Part shown: piece by piece, positions 8,723 to 20,947 of the stretch
Position numbering within the stretch: position 1 is the stretch's first letter
Layout of the letters: each line of letters opens with the position of its first letter
Assembly (NCBI RefSeq): GCF_023284065.1
Contig: NZ_JAKIKP010000004.1
Coordinates: 124,001 to 188,000 of the forward strand
From: Shewanella gaetbuli
GTDB taxonomy: Bacteria > Pseudomonadota > Gammaproteobacteria > Enterobacterales > Shewanellaceae
DNA length: 64,000 bases
Reading direction: 5' to 3'
Made by a program: the position numbers and the translations under genes
The notes under the pieces: model-generated
Database searches by the model: none
The model's input: only the letters and a program-made list of their open reading frames with translations
Told to the model about the DNA's origin: nothing

Positions 8723-10567
8723 TTAGAAATCACATTGCTCACAATACAAGTACATGCCTTTAGGATCATCAAATTTTGATAAATCTTCAATCACGCTACT
8801 CCATTGCGACAACATTTGTTCAAGTATGGTTGATTGTTTCATTGAAGTAGGGATATAAGCGGCAGTAGCTCCCATCATTTGTTGTATAAATAGCTGCTCA
8901 GTGGATAATTCTTGTTCTATGATTTTGGTATCAAACTTGTCCAAATTAGCTAATTCAGCTGCTTTTGAAATCGCTTCATCCATATCACCTAACTCATCTA
9001 CTAAACCAAGCTCTAAAGCTCGTGAACCGGTCCAAACACGACCTTGAGCAATACTGTCGACTTGCTCTAGTGTCATGCCTCGTTCTGTTGCTACTAACGA
9101 GATAAACTCGTGGTAACCGCGTTCAATATGACGTTGGATTACCGCTTTAACATTTGGGCTTAAACTACGAGTAACAGATAAGCCAGCCCAATCTGAAGTC
9201 GCAACACCGTCAGAGTTAATTCCCAAATGGGTTAGGGCATCTTCAAATGTGGCAAACATGCCGAATATACCAATTGATCCCGTTAAGGTTGTAGGGGTGG
9301 CATAGATATGATTTGCACTAGCAGAAATCCAGTAACCGCCTGATGCAGCTAAGCTTCCCATACTGACCACAACAGGTTTACCCGCTTCTTTGAGTGCTAA
9401 CACTTCTTGGCGAATCTGTTCTGACGCAAAAGCACTTCCTCCGGGGCTATCAACGCGTAATACCACCGCCTTGATATTGTCATTTAAACGTGCTCTACGA
9501 AGATATTCAGATGTCGTCTCGCCACCAATCTGTCCAGCAGGTTGTGTACCATTAAGAATGTTGCCTTTGGCGACAACGATTCCAATCGTTTCTGTTTCAA
9601 CAAAGGTGGGTAAAGGTGCGCTCAGGGCTAGATAATCTGCAAAATGAATTTTCTTAAAGCTTTTACCGTCTTTATCTTGGCCAACTAAATCAATCATGGC
9701 TAAGCGGAATTGTTCAGCAGATAATAATTCATCTACCCAATTTAGGTTCATGGCCATTTTTGCGCTGTCGCCATCGGCTTTATTTAATTCAGCTAAATAA
9801 GTATCGGTATCTAACACTAATTGGTTTGGCTGAATACTTCTGTTATCAGCAACAATTGTGGAATAGCTTTGCCATAAATCAGCGAGTAATTGATTGCTGG
9901 CCGCTTTATCTTCTTCAGACATATCGTCACGAATGAAAGGCTCTACAGCTGACTTAAAAGTGCCTACGCGGAACACGTGGGTATTGATTTTAAGTTTTTC
10001 TAGCGCTGATTTATAAAATAATCTATAACGGCTAAGTCCATCTAGACTCACCATACCTTGGTTATTCAAATAGATTTGATCAGCATAGCTAGCAAGGAAG
10101 TATTGGTTTTGGTTATAGCTATTTTCCATGGCAATAACTTGTTTACCCGTCTGCTTAAACATATTTAACGCGTCACCAATGGCAGTCATTTTGCTGATTC
10201 CAGCCGAGCGTAAATTACTTAAGTTCAGAATAAGTGCATTTATTCGGGTATCTTGCGCCGCATTTTCAATAACATACAGCACGTCAGATAACAGGATTTC
10301 TGCATCAGGATTATCTTGGCTATTTTGGGATAATATGGCTTCAAACGGATCGACATATCTTTTTTGATCAACAATGTGACCAGAAAGATCTAATACTAAT
10401 GCTGTTTGATTTTCGATAGTTATTTCTTCATCTGAAGTTGCAATAGCAACAATGATGATGGCTAAAAAACCAAAGAAAAATAGATTAACGATAATTTTAC
10501 GTATGGTGTTTACCGTATTCCATAACAGTTTAAACAACCTATTTAAAAACGGGGGTTTAGCGGACAT
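8723..10567 (-). CDS. sppA: Signal peptide peptidase A (protease IV)
   Basis: A 614-residue inner-membrane serine protease that clears cleaved signal peptides. The N-terminal membrane anchor lies at about residues 28-45. Two tandem S49 domains follow: the first carries the catalytic Lys in RVGTFKSAVEPF, the second the nucleophile Ser in SMGSLAASGGYW. This is the long double-domain form, as in E. coli (618 residues). The C-terminus ends CEQCDF, a small Cys-containing tail. It is divergent from fadH. Confidence 0.93.
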   Translation of the reverse strand: MSAKPPFLNRLFKLLWNTVNTIRKIIVNLFFFGFLAIIIVAIATSDEEITIENQTALVLDLSGHIVDQKRYVDPFEAILSQNSQDNPDAEILLSDVLYVIENAAQDTRINALILNLSNLRSAGISKMTAIGDALNMFKQTGKQVIAMENSYNQNQYFLASYADQIYLNNQGMVSLDGLSRYRLFYKSALEKLKINTHVFRVGTFKSAVEPFIRDDMSEEDKAASNQLLADLWQSYSTIVADNRSIQPNQLVLDTDTYLAELNKADGDSAKMAMNLNWVDELLSAEQFRLAMIDLVGQDKDGKSFKKIHFADYLALSAPLPTFVETETIGIVVAKGNILNGTQPAGQIGGETTSEYLRRARLNDNIKAVVLRVDSPGGSAFASEQIRQEVLALKEAGKPVVVSMGSLAASGGYWISASANHIYATPTTLTGSIGIFGMFATFEDALTHLGINSDGVATSDWAGLSVTRSLSPNVKAVIQRHIERGYHEFISLVATERGMTLEQVDSIAQGRVWTGSRALELGLVDELGDMDEAISKAAELANLDKFDTKIIEQELSTEQLFIQQMMGATAAYIPTSMKQSTILEQMLSQWSSVIEDLSKFDDPKGMYLYCEQCDF

Positions 10568-10700
10568 TTACCACTCCTTTAGCTTTTTCTTAAACACATC
10601 GTAACTGAAAATGCCAATAAATGGTAAATTGAATTGTAAACGATTTTGACAATCTTAATCTTCAATGATTGAGCTTTAATGGATGAAGGGGTATGCTAGT

Positions 10701-10718
10701 TTCAATCACTTGTTTAAA
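10701..10718 (+). promoter_or_regulatory. Possible PsrA/FadR-type operator before fadH
   Basis: TTCAATCACTTGTTTAAA is an imperfect inverted repeat ending 12 bases before the fadH start. It resembles the TTCAAAC-N-GTTTGAA-like operators of PsrA, the fatty-acid regulator of many gammaproteobacteria. The dyad matches at only about two thirds of positions, so this is tentative. Confidence 0.25.
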
Positions 10719-10730
10719 AAGGATGTTTGA

Positions 10731-12746
<2,016 letters not shown>

Positions 12747-12779
12747 GCTATTCTATCGCAATTGTCATTAATAAAATTA

Positions 12780-12813
12780 AAAGCCAGCTAGTTAATCTAG
12801 CTGGCTTTGTTTT
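12780..12813. terminator. Bidirectional terminator between fadH and alginate lyase gene
   Basis: AAAGCCAGCTA / TAGCTGGCTTT stem with a 7-base loop and T-rich flank. It lies between two converging genes and can serve both. Confidence 0.75.
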
Positions 12814-12845
12814 AACCTGATCAACAAATCAGGTTAGCTACGCTA

Positions 12846-13721
12846 TTACTTATTAATAATTTGGTAATCTAATTGATAAAAATGTGCTTCACTTTTACCA
12901 TTTTCAAACTGGTTATATACGCCCGCTTTAAAGTAGCTCAGCATGTCTTTCCAGTAAGTGATGTCGTGGTTTACCATCTCTTTACCATCACGCGTGATCA
13001 CTAATTTCGAATCACCTACAATAATGTCAAACTTAGTCGGGACATTTTCTTCAAACTCACCTAAGTTCAAACGAATATAAGCATTCTTACAATCAGCTGT
13101 TTGTTTATTGCCACTGGCATCGCTACAGTTGACGTTGTTATTTTTAATGATTGCCCAGTAATTGTCTTTAATGCCTTTACGGTCGGCTTCATACACTAAA
13201 CGCAATAATGGGTGAGGAATATATCCAACACCGTGCTTACCATCGTCGAATGTGCCTTTGTTGTGTACCTGTAAAAAGGTCATTGCGTCATTTTTTGACG
13301 GGCTGTCTTTAACTGATTCGCGTGGATTAATAGGCATCAACTCTGCTGATAACTTATAAAAAGTATCCGCTTTATCTGTTTTAAAGTTTTCATGAACACG
13401 TAATTCGTTTCTAAGTTTGTAACCTTCCATATTCATCACAAGCGCTTGTGAGCCTGCATCAACGTAAAAGTGTTCATTCATTACGCCAGTAAAGTTACTG
13501 TCTCTGGCTAATTCATATTTACTGCCAGGTTTATCATTTGGAGTAGAAATTTGTAACTTGGAAGCCGCTAAGATATTACTAAATTTTGCAACGCTGGCAG
13601 GTTCTATTCGTTCACCCGTACTTGCAGGGTAAGGGTTAACAGCAGGTTCTGAAGTTGAGGCACAACCCGCTAACAGGCCAGTGATAAGAAGACTTAACGG
13701 TAAAACAGCTAATTTTTTCAT
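12846..13721 (-). CDS. Polysaccharide lyase family 7 (alginate lyase) lipoprotein
   Basis: A 291-residue exported protein. The signal peptide ends in lipobox LLAGC (Cys20). The three PL7 signatures are present in order: RNELR (104-108), QVH (151-153) and YFKAGVYNQ (263-271). They line the cleft that cuts alginate by beta-elimination. In PL7 enzymes the QVH form of the second motif has been associated with preference for mannuronate-rich stretches, but that is only a guide. As a lipoprotein it probably works at the outer membrane on brown-algal alginate or its oligomers. No other alginate genes are nearby. A FNR/CRP-like box lies upstream. Confidence 0.9.
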   Translation of the reverse strand: MKKLAVLPLSLLITGLLAGCASTSEPAVNPYPASTGERIEPASVAKFSNILAASKLQISTPNDKPGSKYELARDSNFTGVMNEHFYVDAGSQALVMNMEGYKLRNELRVHENFKTDKADTFYKLSAELMPINPRESVKDSPSKNDAMTFLQVHNKGTFDDGKHGVGYIPHPLLRLVYEADRKGIKDNYWAIIKNNNVNCSDASGNKQTADCKNAYIRLNLGEFEENVPTKFDIIVGDSKLVITRDGKEMVNHDITYWKDMLSYFKAGVYNQFENGKSEAHFYQLDYQIINK

Positions 13722-14136
13722 TTAAAGTAACACCTTAATTTCTTTTGTGTTTGATGATGTTCGCTACACAATATATCGTGTTAAATACATTTGAAATATA
13801 ATAAGACAAATCAATTTTGATCTATATCACTATTTTATTTCTATTGTGGTGTTCTCATTGCATTTTATTCATAAATAAAATAGCTATCACAACTTGCTGC
13901 ACTATTTTAGTTCGTTGAATTAATTGAGCTGAACATTTTGTGTGCAACGTTAATTAATTTAAACAGCTGCGATAAATAAAGTACAAAGAATAAAGTGTAG
14001 TCCCTCTTATCTTAAGCCATTGTTATATAGCTTTAATTTCTTGTCATATTCTTGTAATCATTTTGTCTTATTGCTGTTATTTAAAACTGGCATGTTAACT
14101 GCTCATATCAAATTAAGTTAATTAATGGAGACAAAT
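13722..14136. other. Divergent promoter region, alginate lyase and glycogen operon
   Basis: About 415 AT-rich bases between two divergently transcribed units. It holds the FNR/CRP-like box at 13817-13830. No small gene is apparent. The glycogen operon promoter presumably lies in the last 150 bases, but no clear -35/-10 pair could be fixed by eye. Confidence 0.5.
13817..13830. promoter_or_regulatory. FNR/CRP-type box upstream of alginate lyase gene
   Basis: TTGATCTATATCAC matches the FNR consensus TTGAT-N4-ATCAA at 9 of 10 defined bases. It also fits a CRP half-site pattern on the right side. It lies about 95 bases upstream of the alginate lyase start and about 310 upstream of malQ. Control by EtrA or CRP is inferred. 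Confidence 0.5.
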
Positions 14137-16347
14137 ATGGGGCTGGAGAAGTTGCTATATTTGCAAGGTGTTGGTGCTGAGTTTATCGATTGTGATGGAC
14201 AGCTCATTCAAATTCCGCAACAGGATAGGGCGGGTATTTTAACGGCTATGTTGGCTAACAAACTTGCGAAGAGCGACGCACATGTTGATATACAACATCA
14301 ACTCTCGACCATTAATATTGAACAAAAGATATATCAACTAGATGTTGAACAATGGTGTGAACTATTACCGTCATTTCAATTCAGTTATTTAAGTGAACCT
14401 TGTCTACATTTTCATCTTCCTAAACAAGGGGCTCAAGTCAAGATAACTATTAAGTTTGATGACTCAAATATTGATGCGGTTCAGTTTCAATGTAACACCC
14501 AGCAACTGACAATTATTGGTGAATATCATTATGACAATATTCACTACTGCCGTTATCAAATAGCACTTGATGAATATGTGAGCCTTACCATTCCTTGTGG
14601 TTATCACAGCATTACCATTGAATGCATTAATACTGAACAACGCAACATTGGTAAGTCATCGGCAACGTTATTAATTGCACCTGATGTGACGTATCAATTA
14701 AAAGAACCTCAGAAAGAAATTGGCTACAGACCTTGGGGCATCAGTATTCAGTTGTACAGTGTTCGTCATGAAGAGCACTATGCTGGTATCGGCGACTTTA
14801 AGTCGCTAAAAGAAGTGATAGAAATGTCGGCTGATCTTGGGGCTGATTTTGTCATGCTAAACCCGTTACATGCGTTAGATATTACTTATCCTGAAAATGC
14901 TAGCTCCTATAGCCCCAGTGACAGACGCCGTCTTAACCCCTTATATATTGATATTGAAGCACTTGCTGAACAAATAGGTTGTGATCACCAAAAGCCTGAG
15001 TGTGGAGTGAATTTATTTGATGATACCAATATAGATTATCAAGAGGTTTCTAGGTTTAAGTATGGCGCCCTTAAATTCATGTATGAATTTATTAGCTGCA
15101 AAAGCCTCAAGGTAAATGACTCTTTTATTGAAGCTTTTAATACTTTTAAGCGGCAACAGGGACAAAAATTATTGTTATTCATTGAACATGAATTGGCCCA
15201 CGCACCTGAATGGCTAACTATGCCAGCTGACTTTTATGCATTTTTGCAATTTGTGGCAACTCAGCAACTTATTGAATGTCAGAGCCAATGTAAAAATTTG
15301 GGTATGAAAATTGGCTTAATTGGCGATTTAGCAATTGGTGCATTGTTACACGGTAATGAAGTACAAAGCGAAATGGACCAATTTTGTTCGCGAGCAAGTA
15401 TTGGTGCTCCACCAGATCCTTTTTCTACCACAGGGCAAAACTGGGGATTAACACCATTAGATCCGGTTAAATTAAAACAACATGACTTTAGTCATTTCAT
15501 CCAGTTAATTCGCTCAAACATGAGCTTATACGGTGGTTTAAGAATTGACCATGTGATGGGAATGCTGCGGTTATGGTGGTGGCCTCTCGACAAAAACTTG
15601 GGCAATGGTGCATATGTTTATTATCCCGTTGAAACCTTACTTGCCATAATTACTATTGAAAGTCATCGCGCAAAATGTGTGGTAATAGGTGAAGATCTTG
15701 GCATTGTGCCACCTGAGATAATAGGCGCGATGCATGATAAAAAGTTATTTTCTAATGAGTTATTCTATTTTACCCATAACTATCATGGATTCGCCCCATG
15801 CGCACACCATAAGCAACATAGTTTGATGATGTTAGCCAATCATGATGTGCCGACTCTCAAAGGGTGGTGGACTCAACAAGATCTCTACACTCGTTATTCA
15901 TTATCCCTATTTGAATCTGAGCAAGAATATACTCAAGCCGTTGCCGAACGTCAGCACCAACGATATCAATTAGTGCAATGGTTACATGCGGGTATCACCC
16001 AAGCGCAACAATCTAATAAGCCCATACCGCAGGCAATTAACTTGGCGTTGGCTGAATTAAATCTTCAATCTGCCAATGCTGAAACCTTACAACAATTGCA
16101 CTTTGAATCATTGCTAACCGTGTGGTTATTTGTTGCTTCAATGAGTCATTCGACACTTTTTTGTGTGCAATTAGCAGATCTTATTGAAGAGGTTCATGGG
16201 GTTAATATTCCCGGCACATGGAAAGAATACCCTAATTGGCAGCGTAGATTACCCCTAAGCACCAATGAGATTAAACACAGAAGCACAGTCAGAACCCGTT
16301 GTGAATTAATTAATGATGTAAGAAGAAAATTTCCCAAACCATCGTAA
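14137..16347 (+). CDS. malQ: 4-alpha-glucanotransferase (amylomaltase)
   Basis: A GH77 enzyme of about 736 residues that transfers glucan segments between maltodextrins, here handling the short chains left by glycogen breakdown. The catalytic nucleophile Asp is in LRIDHVMG, the acid/base Glu in IGEDLG, and the third Asp in ANHDVPT. A roughly 200-residue N-terminal extension of beta-rich sequence precedes the barrel, as in other proteobacterial MalQ. ATG 14137 is chosen over ATG 14125 because GGAG lies 6 bases before it and MGLEKLLYLQG starts the conserved region. It is the first gene of the glycogen operon. Confidence 0.9.
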   Translation: MGLEKLLYLQGVGAEFIDCDGQLIQIPQQDRAGILTAMLANKLAKSDAHVDIQHQLSTINIEQKIYQLDVEQWCELLPSFQFSYLSEPCLHFHLPKQGAQVKITIKFDDSNIDAVQFQCNTQQLTIIGEYHYDNIHYCRYQIALDEYVSLTIPCGYHSITIECINTEQRNIGKSSATLLIAPDVTYQLKEPQKEIGYRPWGISIQLYSVRHEEHYAGIGDFKSLKEVIEMSADLGADFVMLNPLHALDITYPENASSYSPSDRRRLNPLYIDIEALAEQIGCDHQKPECGVNLFDDTNIDYQEVSRFKYGALKFMYEFISCKSLKVNDSFIEAFNTFKRQQGQKLLLFIEHELAHAPEWLTMPADFYAFLQFVATQQLIECQSQCKNLGMKIGLIGDLAIGALLHGNEVQSEMDQFCSRASIGAPPDPFSTTGQNWGLTPLDPVKLKQHDFSHFIQLIRSNMSLYGGLRIDHVMGMLRLWWWPLDKNLGNGAYVYYPVETLLAIITIESHRAKCVVIGEDLGIVPPEIIGAMHDKKLFSNELFYFTHNYHGFAPCAHHKQHSLMMLANHDVPTLKGWWTQQDLYTRYSLSLFESEQEYTQAVAERQHQRYQLVQWLHAGITQAQQSNKPIPQAINLALAELNLQSANAETLQQLHFESLLTVWLFVASMSHSTLFCVQLADLIEEVHGVNIPGTWKEYPNWQRRLPLSTNEIKHRSTVRTRCELINDVRRKFPKPS

Positions 16348-16411
16348 TTGGCTTGGTGAGTTTTAGCCTGAGTCTAGTTGAATTGAAAGTTTATAAATTA
16401 TGGAAGCTAAA

Positions 16412-18679
16412 ATGATGACAAAGAATGCACCATTTCTTAACGACACGGTAGTGAATGCTATTTGTTTAGGCCAATTCAACGATATCTTTTCGGTACTCGG
16501 TATGCACACATCCCCTGAACAAAATGGGTTAATGGTTAGTTGCTTTTTACCAGAAGCGACTCAGGTTGAAGTATTAGATGCTAAAAATAATCGTAAAGTC
16601 GCCACTTTAGATTGTCTTGACCAACGAGGTTTTTTTAGTGGCAAAATTCCTAGAAGAAAAAATCGATTCAACTATCTGTTAAAAGTGACATATCCATTAA
16701 CGGTTATTGTAATCAACGACCCTTATCAATATGACAGTGTGCTAGACGAAAAAGATGTCTATTTGTTTAATGAAGGAAGCCAATTACAAAGTTATCACTT
16801 TCAAGGGGCTAATTGGGTAAAACAGCAAGGTATAACCGGCGTGCATTTTTGTGTTTGGGCACCTAATGCAACTCAAGTTTCATTAATTGGCGATCTTAAT
16901 CATTGGGATCCCAAAAAACACATTTTAAGAAAACATATTGCTAGCGGCTTGTGGGATATATTTATTCCAGATGTACCTGAGGGCATGTATTACAAATTTA
17001 GTATTTTAGACGCCCATGGTAATCGTGTTGAGAAATCTGATCCTTACGCGAAAGCAATGCAAGCTGCACCGGGCAATGCAGCAATTGTAGCTAAAAACAC
17101 TCACTATTGTTGGCATGATCAAAATTGGTTATCAACAAGAAAGGCCAACAGCCAAAAACCAACACTAGCTAGCCATGCTCAACCAATGTCAATTTATGAA
17201 GTGCAATTAGCCTCTTGGCGACGAAAAGGCGATAGCGGCGAGCATTACTTTGATTACAAAGACTTAATTGAACAGCTTATTCCCTACGTTGTAGATATGG
17301 GCTTTAGCCATTTACAGCTAATGCCCATTAGTGAATACCCATTTGATGGCTCGTGGGGTTATCAACCTGTTGGGTTATTTGCGCCTAGTTATCGTTTTGG
17401 TGACGCCGAAGGATTAAAGGCTTTTATTGATGCCTGCCATCAACAGGGGATTGCGGTGTTATTAGATTGGGTTCCGGCACATTTTCCCAAAGACCCGCAT
17501 GGTTTAGCCAGATTTGATGGTACTTGTTTGTATGAACATCAAGATCCCAGATTAGGCGAGCACCCAGATTGGGATACGCTGATTTATAACTATGATCGCG
17601 CTGAAGTCACTAGCTTTCTATTAAGTAACGCTTATTACTGGTTAAGTGAATTTCATTTCGACGGTTTACGCCTCGATGCCGTGTCATCAATGTTGTATTT
17701 AGATTATTCCAGAGAACACGACCAATGGGTACCTAATGAACATGGTGGCCGTGAAAACTTAGCGGCAATCAGTTTCTTAAAGCGACTGAATATCGATATG
17801 TATCAAGCATTCCCAGGTATCGATATGATTGCAGAAGAGTCGACCGCTTGGGGCGGTGTTACCCAAAGTACCGAGCAACATGGTTTAGGTTTTGGCTTTA
17901 AATGGAATATGGGTTGGATGAATGACACTTTAAGTTATTTACGCCGTGACCCGCTTTATAGACGCTATCATCATAATGAAATGACCTTCGGCTTGGTTTA
18001 TGCGTTTACTGAGCAGTTCATTTTGTCTTTAAGCCATGATGAAGTGGTTCATGGTAAAGGTTCTTTAATAGCCAAAATTCCTGGAGATGATTGGCAAAAA
18101 TTTGCCACTTTGCGAGCTTATTTTGGCTTTATGTGGGCTCACCCAGGTAAAAAACTATTGTTTATGGGTAATGAATTTGCTCAACGTAATGAGTGGAATC
18201 ATAACCAAAGTCTTGATTGGCATTTATTAGATTATTTACCACATCAAGGCATTCAAAATTGGGTTAAGTCCCTTAACCATTTCTACCATCAAACGAGCGC
18301 GTTATTTTCACTTGATAATCACCATACTGGCTTTCGCTGGTTAGATTGTCATAACGAAGACGATAGTGTTCTTGTGTTTGCCCGCTATGGGCAAACTGAA
18401 GATGAACATGTCATCGTGATCGTCAATATGACCCCTAATGTTCACCACGGTTTCCGAGTGGGTTTAGCCAAAGATTGCCAATACTATGAAGCATTAAATA
18501 GCGATGCAGCTGAATTTGGCGGTTCGAACGTGTGCAACACAAAGCCGATTATTGCTGAATCTCTCCCATGGCAAGGGTTACCTTTTAGCGGTTTAATTTC
18601 AATGCCGCCATTAGCGACGGTTTTCATTAGCCCTAAAAATTCACAACAACACAAGCAGACTAAGTTATTGGCTAAATAA
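16412..18679 (+). CDS. glgB: 1,4-alpha-glucan branching enzyme
   Basis: About 755 residues. It makes the alpha-1,6 branch points of glycogen. There are two N-terminal CBM48-type beta domains (the second around [22 protein letters not shown]) and then a GH13 barrel with the nucleophile Asp in [11 protein letters not shown], the acid/base Glu in MIAEEST and the transition-state Asp in [13 protein letters not shown] 16412 is preferred to 16400 because GGAAG lies 5 bases upstream of it. It follows malQ by about 60 bases with no terminator, so the two are co-transcribed. Confidence 0.93.
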   Translation: MMTKNAPFLNDTVVNAICLGQFNDIFSVLGMHTSPEQNGLMVSCFLPEATQVEVLDAKNNRKVATLDCLDQRGFFSGKIPRRKNRFNYLLKVTYPLTVIVINDPYQYDSVLDEKDVYLFNEGSQLQSYHFQGANWVKQQGITGVHFCVWAPNATQVSLIGDLNHWDPKKHILRKHIASGLWDIFIPDVPEGMYYKFSILDAHGNRVEKSDPYAKAMQAAPGNAAIVAKNTHYCWHDQNWLSTRKANSQKPTLASHAQPMSIYEVQLASWRRKGDSGEHYFDYKDLIEQLIPYVVDMGFSHLQLMPISEYPFDGSWGYQPVGLFAPSYRFGDAEGLKAFIDACHQQGIAVLLDWVPAHFPKDPHGLARFDGTCLYEHQDPRLGEHPDWDTLIYNYDRAEVTSFLLSNAYYWLSEFHFDGLRLDAVSSMLYLDYSREHDQWVPNEHGGRENLAAISFLKRLNIDMYQAFPGIDMIAEESTAWGGVTQSTEQHGLGFGFKWNMGWMNDTLSYLRRDPLYRRYHHNEMTFGLVYAFTEQFILSLSHDEVVHGKGSLIAKIPGDDWQKFATLRAYFGFMWAHPGKKLLFMGNEFAQRNEWNHNQSLDWHLLDYLPHQGIQNWVKSLNHFYHQTSALFSLDNHHTGFRWLDCHNEDDSVLVFARYGQTEDEHVIVIVNMTPNVHHGFRVGLAKDCQYYEALNSDAAEFGGSNVCNTKPIIAESLPWQGLPFSGLISMPPLATVFISPKNSQQHKQTKLLAK

Positions 18680-18775
18680 GTTATTGGATAAATGGGTTAA
18701 AACTTAAACATCTGTATTAAAACAATTATTTCGTTGAAGGTTACAGCCATAGCTAATGCGAACAAGGGGCTTGGA

Positions 18776-20947
18776 ATGAGTATGAATAAAGCAAGTGTAA
18801 AAGATGAAAGTTGCGAGCACTCGTCTTTGCTTTTGACCGCAGGCAAGCCTTTTCCATTAGGCGCAAACCTGACTGAAGATGGTGTTAATTTTTCCATTTT
18901 TTCAGCTCACGCAACTAAAGTTGTGTTGTGTTTGTTTGATTCACAAAACCATATAGAAGTTGCACAGTATATTCTTGATCAAAAAACACATCACATTTGG
19001 CATGGTGAGTTAATTGGTGCTAAGGCGGGCTTACTTTATGGTTACCGAGTTTTTGGTCCTTATCAACCAGAACTTGGCCACAGATTTAACCATCATAAAT
19101 TGTTACTTGATCCCTATGCTAAAAAGTTAGTAGGCGAGTTACATCAAAACAAAGCCTTGTATGCTTACGATGTAGACGACGAGCTTGGTGACTTGTCATT
19201 TAGTACCACCGATAATGCGGCCTTTATTCCTAAGTGTGAAGTAGTCGACGTAGAGCAGATAAAGTCTATTCCAATAAAGCCAATTAACCGTGACTTATCT
19301 AAAAGCATTATTTACGAAACTCACGTTAAAGGCTTCACCAAACTGCACCCCGATCTTGCACCAAATGTTAAAGGCACTTTTGCTGCATTAGCCAATCCAG
19401 CTGTAGTGCAATATCTGTCTCAATTAGGGGTTACAGCATTAGAGCTATTGCCTGTACATGCATTTTTTGATGAACCCTTTTTAGCTGAAAAAAATCTTAA
19501 TAATTATTGGGGATATAACAGCGTTGGTTTTTTTGCATTACAGCCTCACTACCTGTCGTCTGACGATATTGGCGAATTTAGGAGCATGGTCTCCACCTTA
19601 CATCAAGCCGGTATAGAGGTGATTCTAGATGTTGTATATAACCACACCGCTGAAGGCAATCAGTTAGGACCAAGTTATCATTTCAGGGGCATTGATAACT
19701 TGAGTTATTACCGTCTTATGCCCAATGAGCCAAGGTTTTATATTAACGATACCGGATGTGGCAACACCTTAAATATCAATCATCCACAAGTGCTTATGTT
19801 AGTGATGGACTCATTAAGGTATTGGGTAGAAGTCATGGGGGTAGATGGTTTTAGATTCGACCTAGCCAGTTGTTTAGGCCGAGAAACCTATGGTTTTGAC
19901 CCTGCCAGCGGCTTTTTTGACGCCTTAATGCAAGACCCTATTTTGTGCCAAGTTAAACTTATTGCTGAACCTTGGGATATTGGCCCAGGTGGATACCAAT
20001 TGGGCAATTATCCCGTTGTATTTAGTGAGTGGAATGATAAATACCGTGATGCCATGCGTCGATTTTGGCGTGGTGATAGTGCAATGCTATCTGAGTTTGC
20101 CAAACGATTTCATGGTTCTAGTGACTTATTTGAACACAATGGTAGAGGACCGTCTGCCAGTATAAATTTTATAACTAGTCACGATGGTTTTTCTTTACAC
20201 GATTTAGTGACTTATAAACAAAAACATAATGAAGCAAATGGTGAAGATAATCGCGATGGTCATTCAGAAAACTTCAGTTGTCATTACGGTGTAGAGGGAG
20301 AAACTCTAGATGAAAGCATTAATCAAATAAGAAACCGCCAAAAGCGTAATTTTATTGCCACGTTAATGCTGTCTCAAGGTGTGCCCATGTTGTTATCTGG
20401 CGATGAGGCAGGACACAGCCAACATGGTAACAATAATGCTTATTGCCAAGACAACCCAAATAGTTGGTTTAACTGGCGTAAAATTGATTGGCAACTGGTT
20501 AAATTTACCCGCGAGTTAATTAGCTTACGTAAGCAATATCCATTGCTATGTCACAAAGCATTTATTCATAAACCCGAAGCATTATTTGATAACGGTATAG
20601 CTTGGTTCAACCGTTTAGGTGAGCCAATGACTAAGGCGTTGTGGAGTGAACACCTTTGCAAAACCTTAAGCGTTATTGTGACCGGTAATTTATTAGAAGA
20701 TGAGGTTGGAGCTGTTCCTGAAAATACCCAAGCATTGCTGATTTTTATTAATGCCGATTCAATAGAGCAAGCTTTTAATTTACCAAAACTGCCCCATTTT
20801 GCGCATTGGAGTTGTGTCATTCACTCCCAAACGCATTCAGCTATTTCACCTTCTGATTCAGCTGTACAAGCTGAACAAAAATTCTATCTGCAACCTAGAA
20901 GTTTAATGATATTTCATAGCCATTTTCAAGGAGTAGAACATGTCTGA
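18776..20947 (+). CDS. glgX: Glycogen debranching enzyme (isoamylase type)
   Basis: About 723 residues. It cuts alpha-1,6 branches of phosphorylase-limited glycogen. A CBM48 domain (GVNFSIFSAHATKVVLCLFD) precedes a GH13 barrel with the nucleophile in DGFRFDLAS, the acid/base Glu in IAEPWDIG and the Asp in ITSHDGFSLHD. ATG 18776 is chosen because AAGGGG lies 6 bases upstream; an upstream TTG at 18734 would add 14 unconserved residues. It overlaps glgP by 8 bases, which fits translational coupling of the two breakdown enzymes. Confidence 0.92.
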   Translation: MSMNKASVKDESCEHSSLLLTAGKPFPLGANLTEDGVNFSIFSAHATKVVLCLFDSQNHIEVAQYILDQKTHHIWHGELIGAKAGLLYGYRVFGPYQPELGHRFNHHKLLLDPYAKKLVGELHQNKALYAYDVDDELGDLSFSTTDNAAFIPKCEVVDVEQIKSIPIKPINRDLSKSIIYETHVKGFTKLHPDLAPNVKGTFAALANPAVVQYLSQLGVTALELLPVHAFFDEPFLAEKNLNNYWGYNSVGFFALQPHYLSSDDIGEFRSMVSTLHQAGIEVILDVVYNHTAEGNQLGPSYHFRGIDNLSYYRLMPNEPRFYINDTGCGNTLNINHPQVLMLVMDSLRYWVEVMGVDGFRFDLASCLGRETYGFDPASGFFDALMQDPILCQVKLIAEPWDIGPGGYQLGNYPVVFSEWNDKYRDAMRRFWRGDSAMLSEFAKRFHGSSDLFEHNGRGPSASINFITSHDGFSLHDLVTYKQKHNEANGEDNRDGHSENFSCHYGVEGETLDESINQIRNRQKRNFIATLMLSQGVPMLLSGDEAGHSQHGNNNAYCQDNPNSWFNWRKIDWQLVKFTRELISLRKQYPLLCHKAFIHKPEALFDNGIAWFNRLGEPMTKALWSEHLCKTLSVIVTGNLLEDEVGAVPENTQALLIFINADSIEQAFNLPKLPHFAHWSCVIHSQTHSAISPSDSAVQAEQKFYLQPRSLMIFHSHFQGVEHV

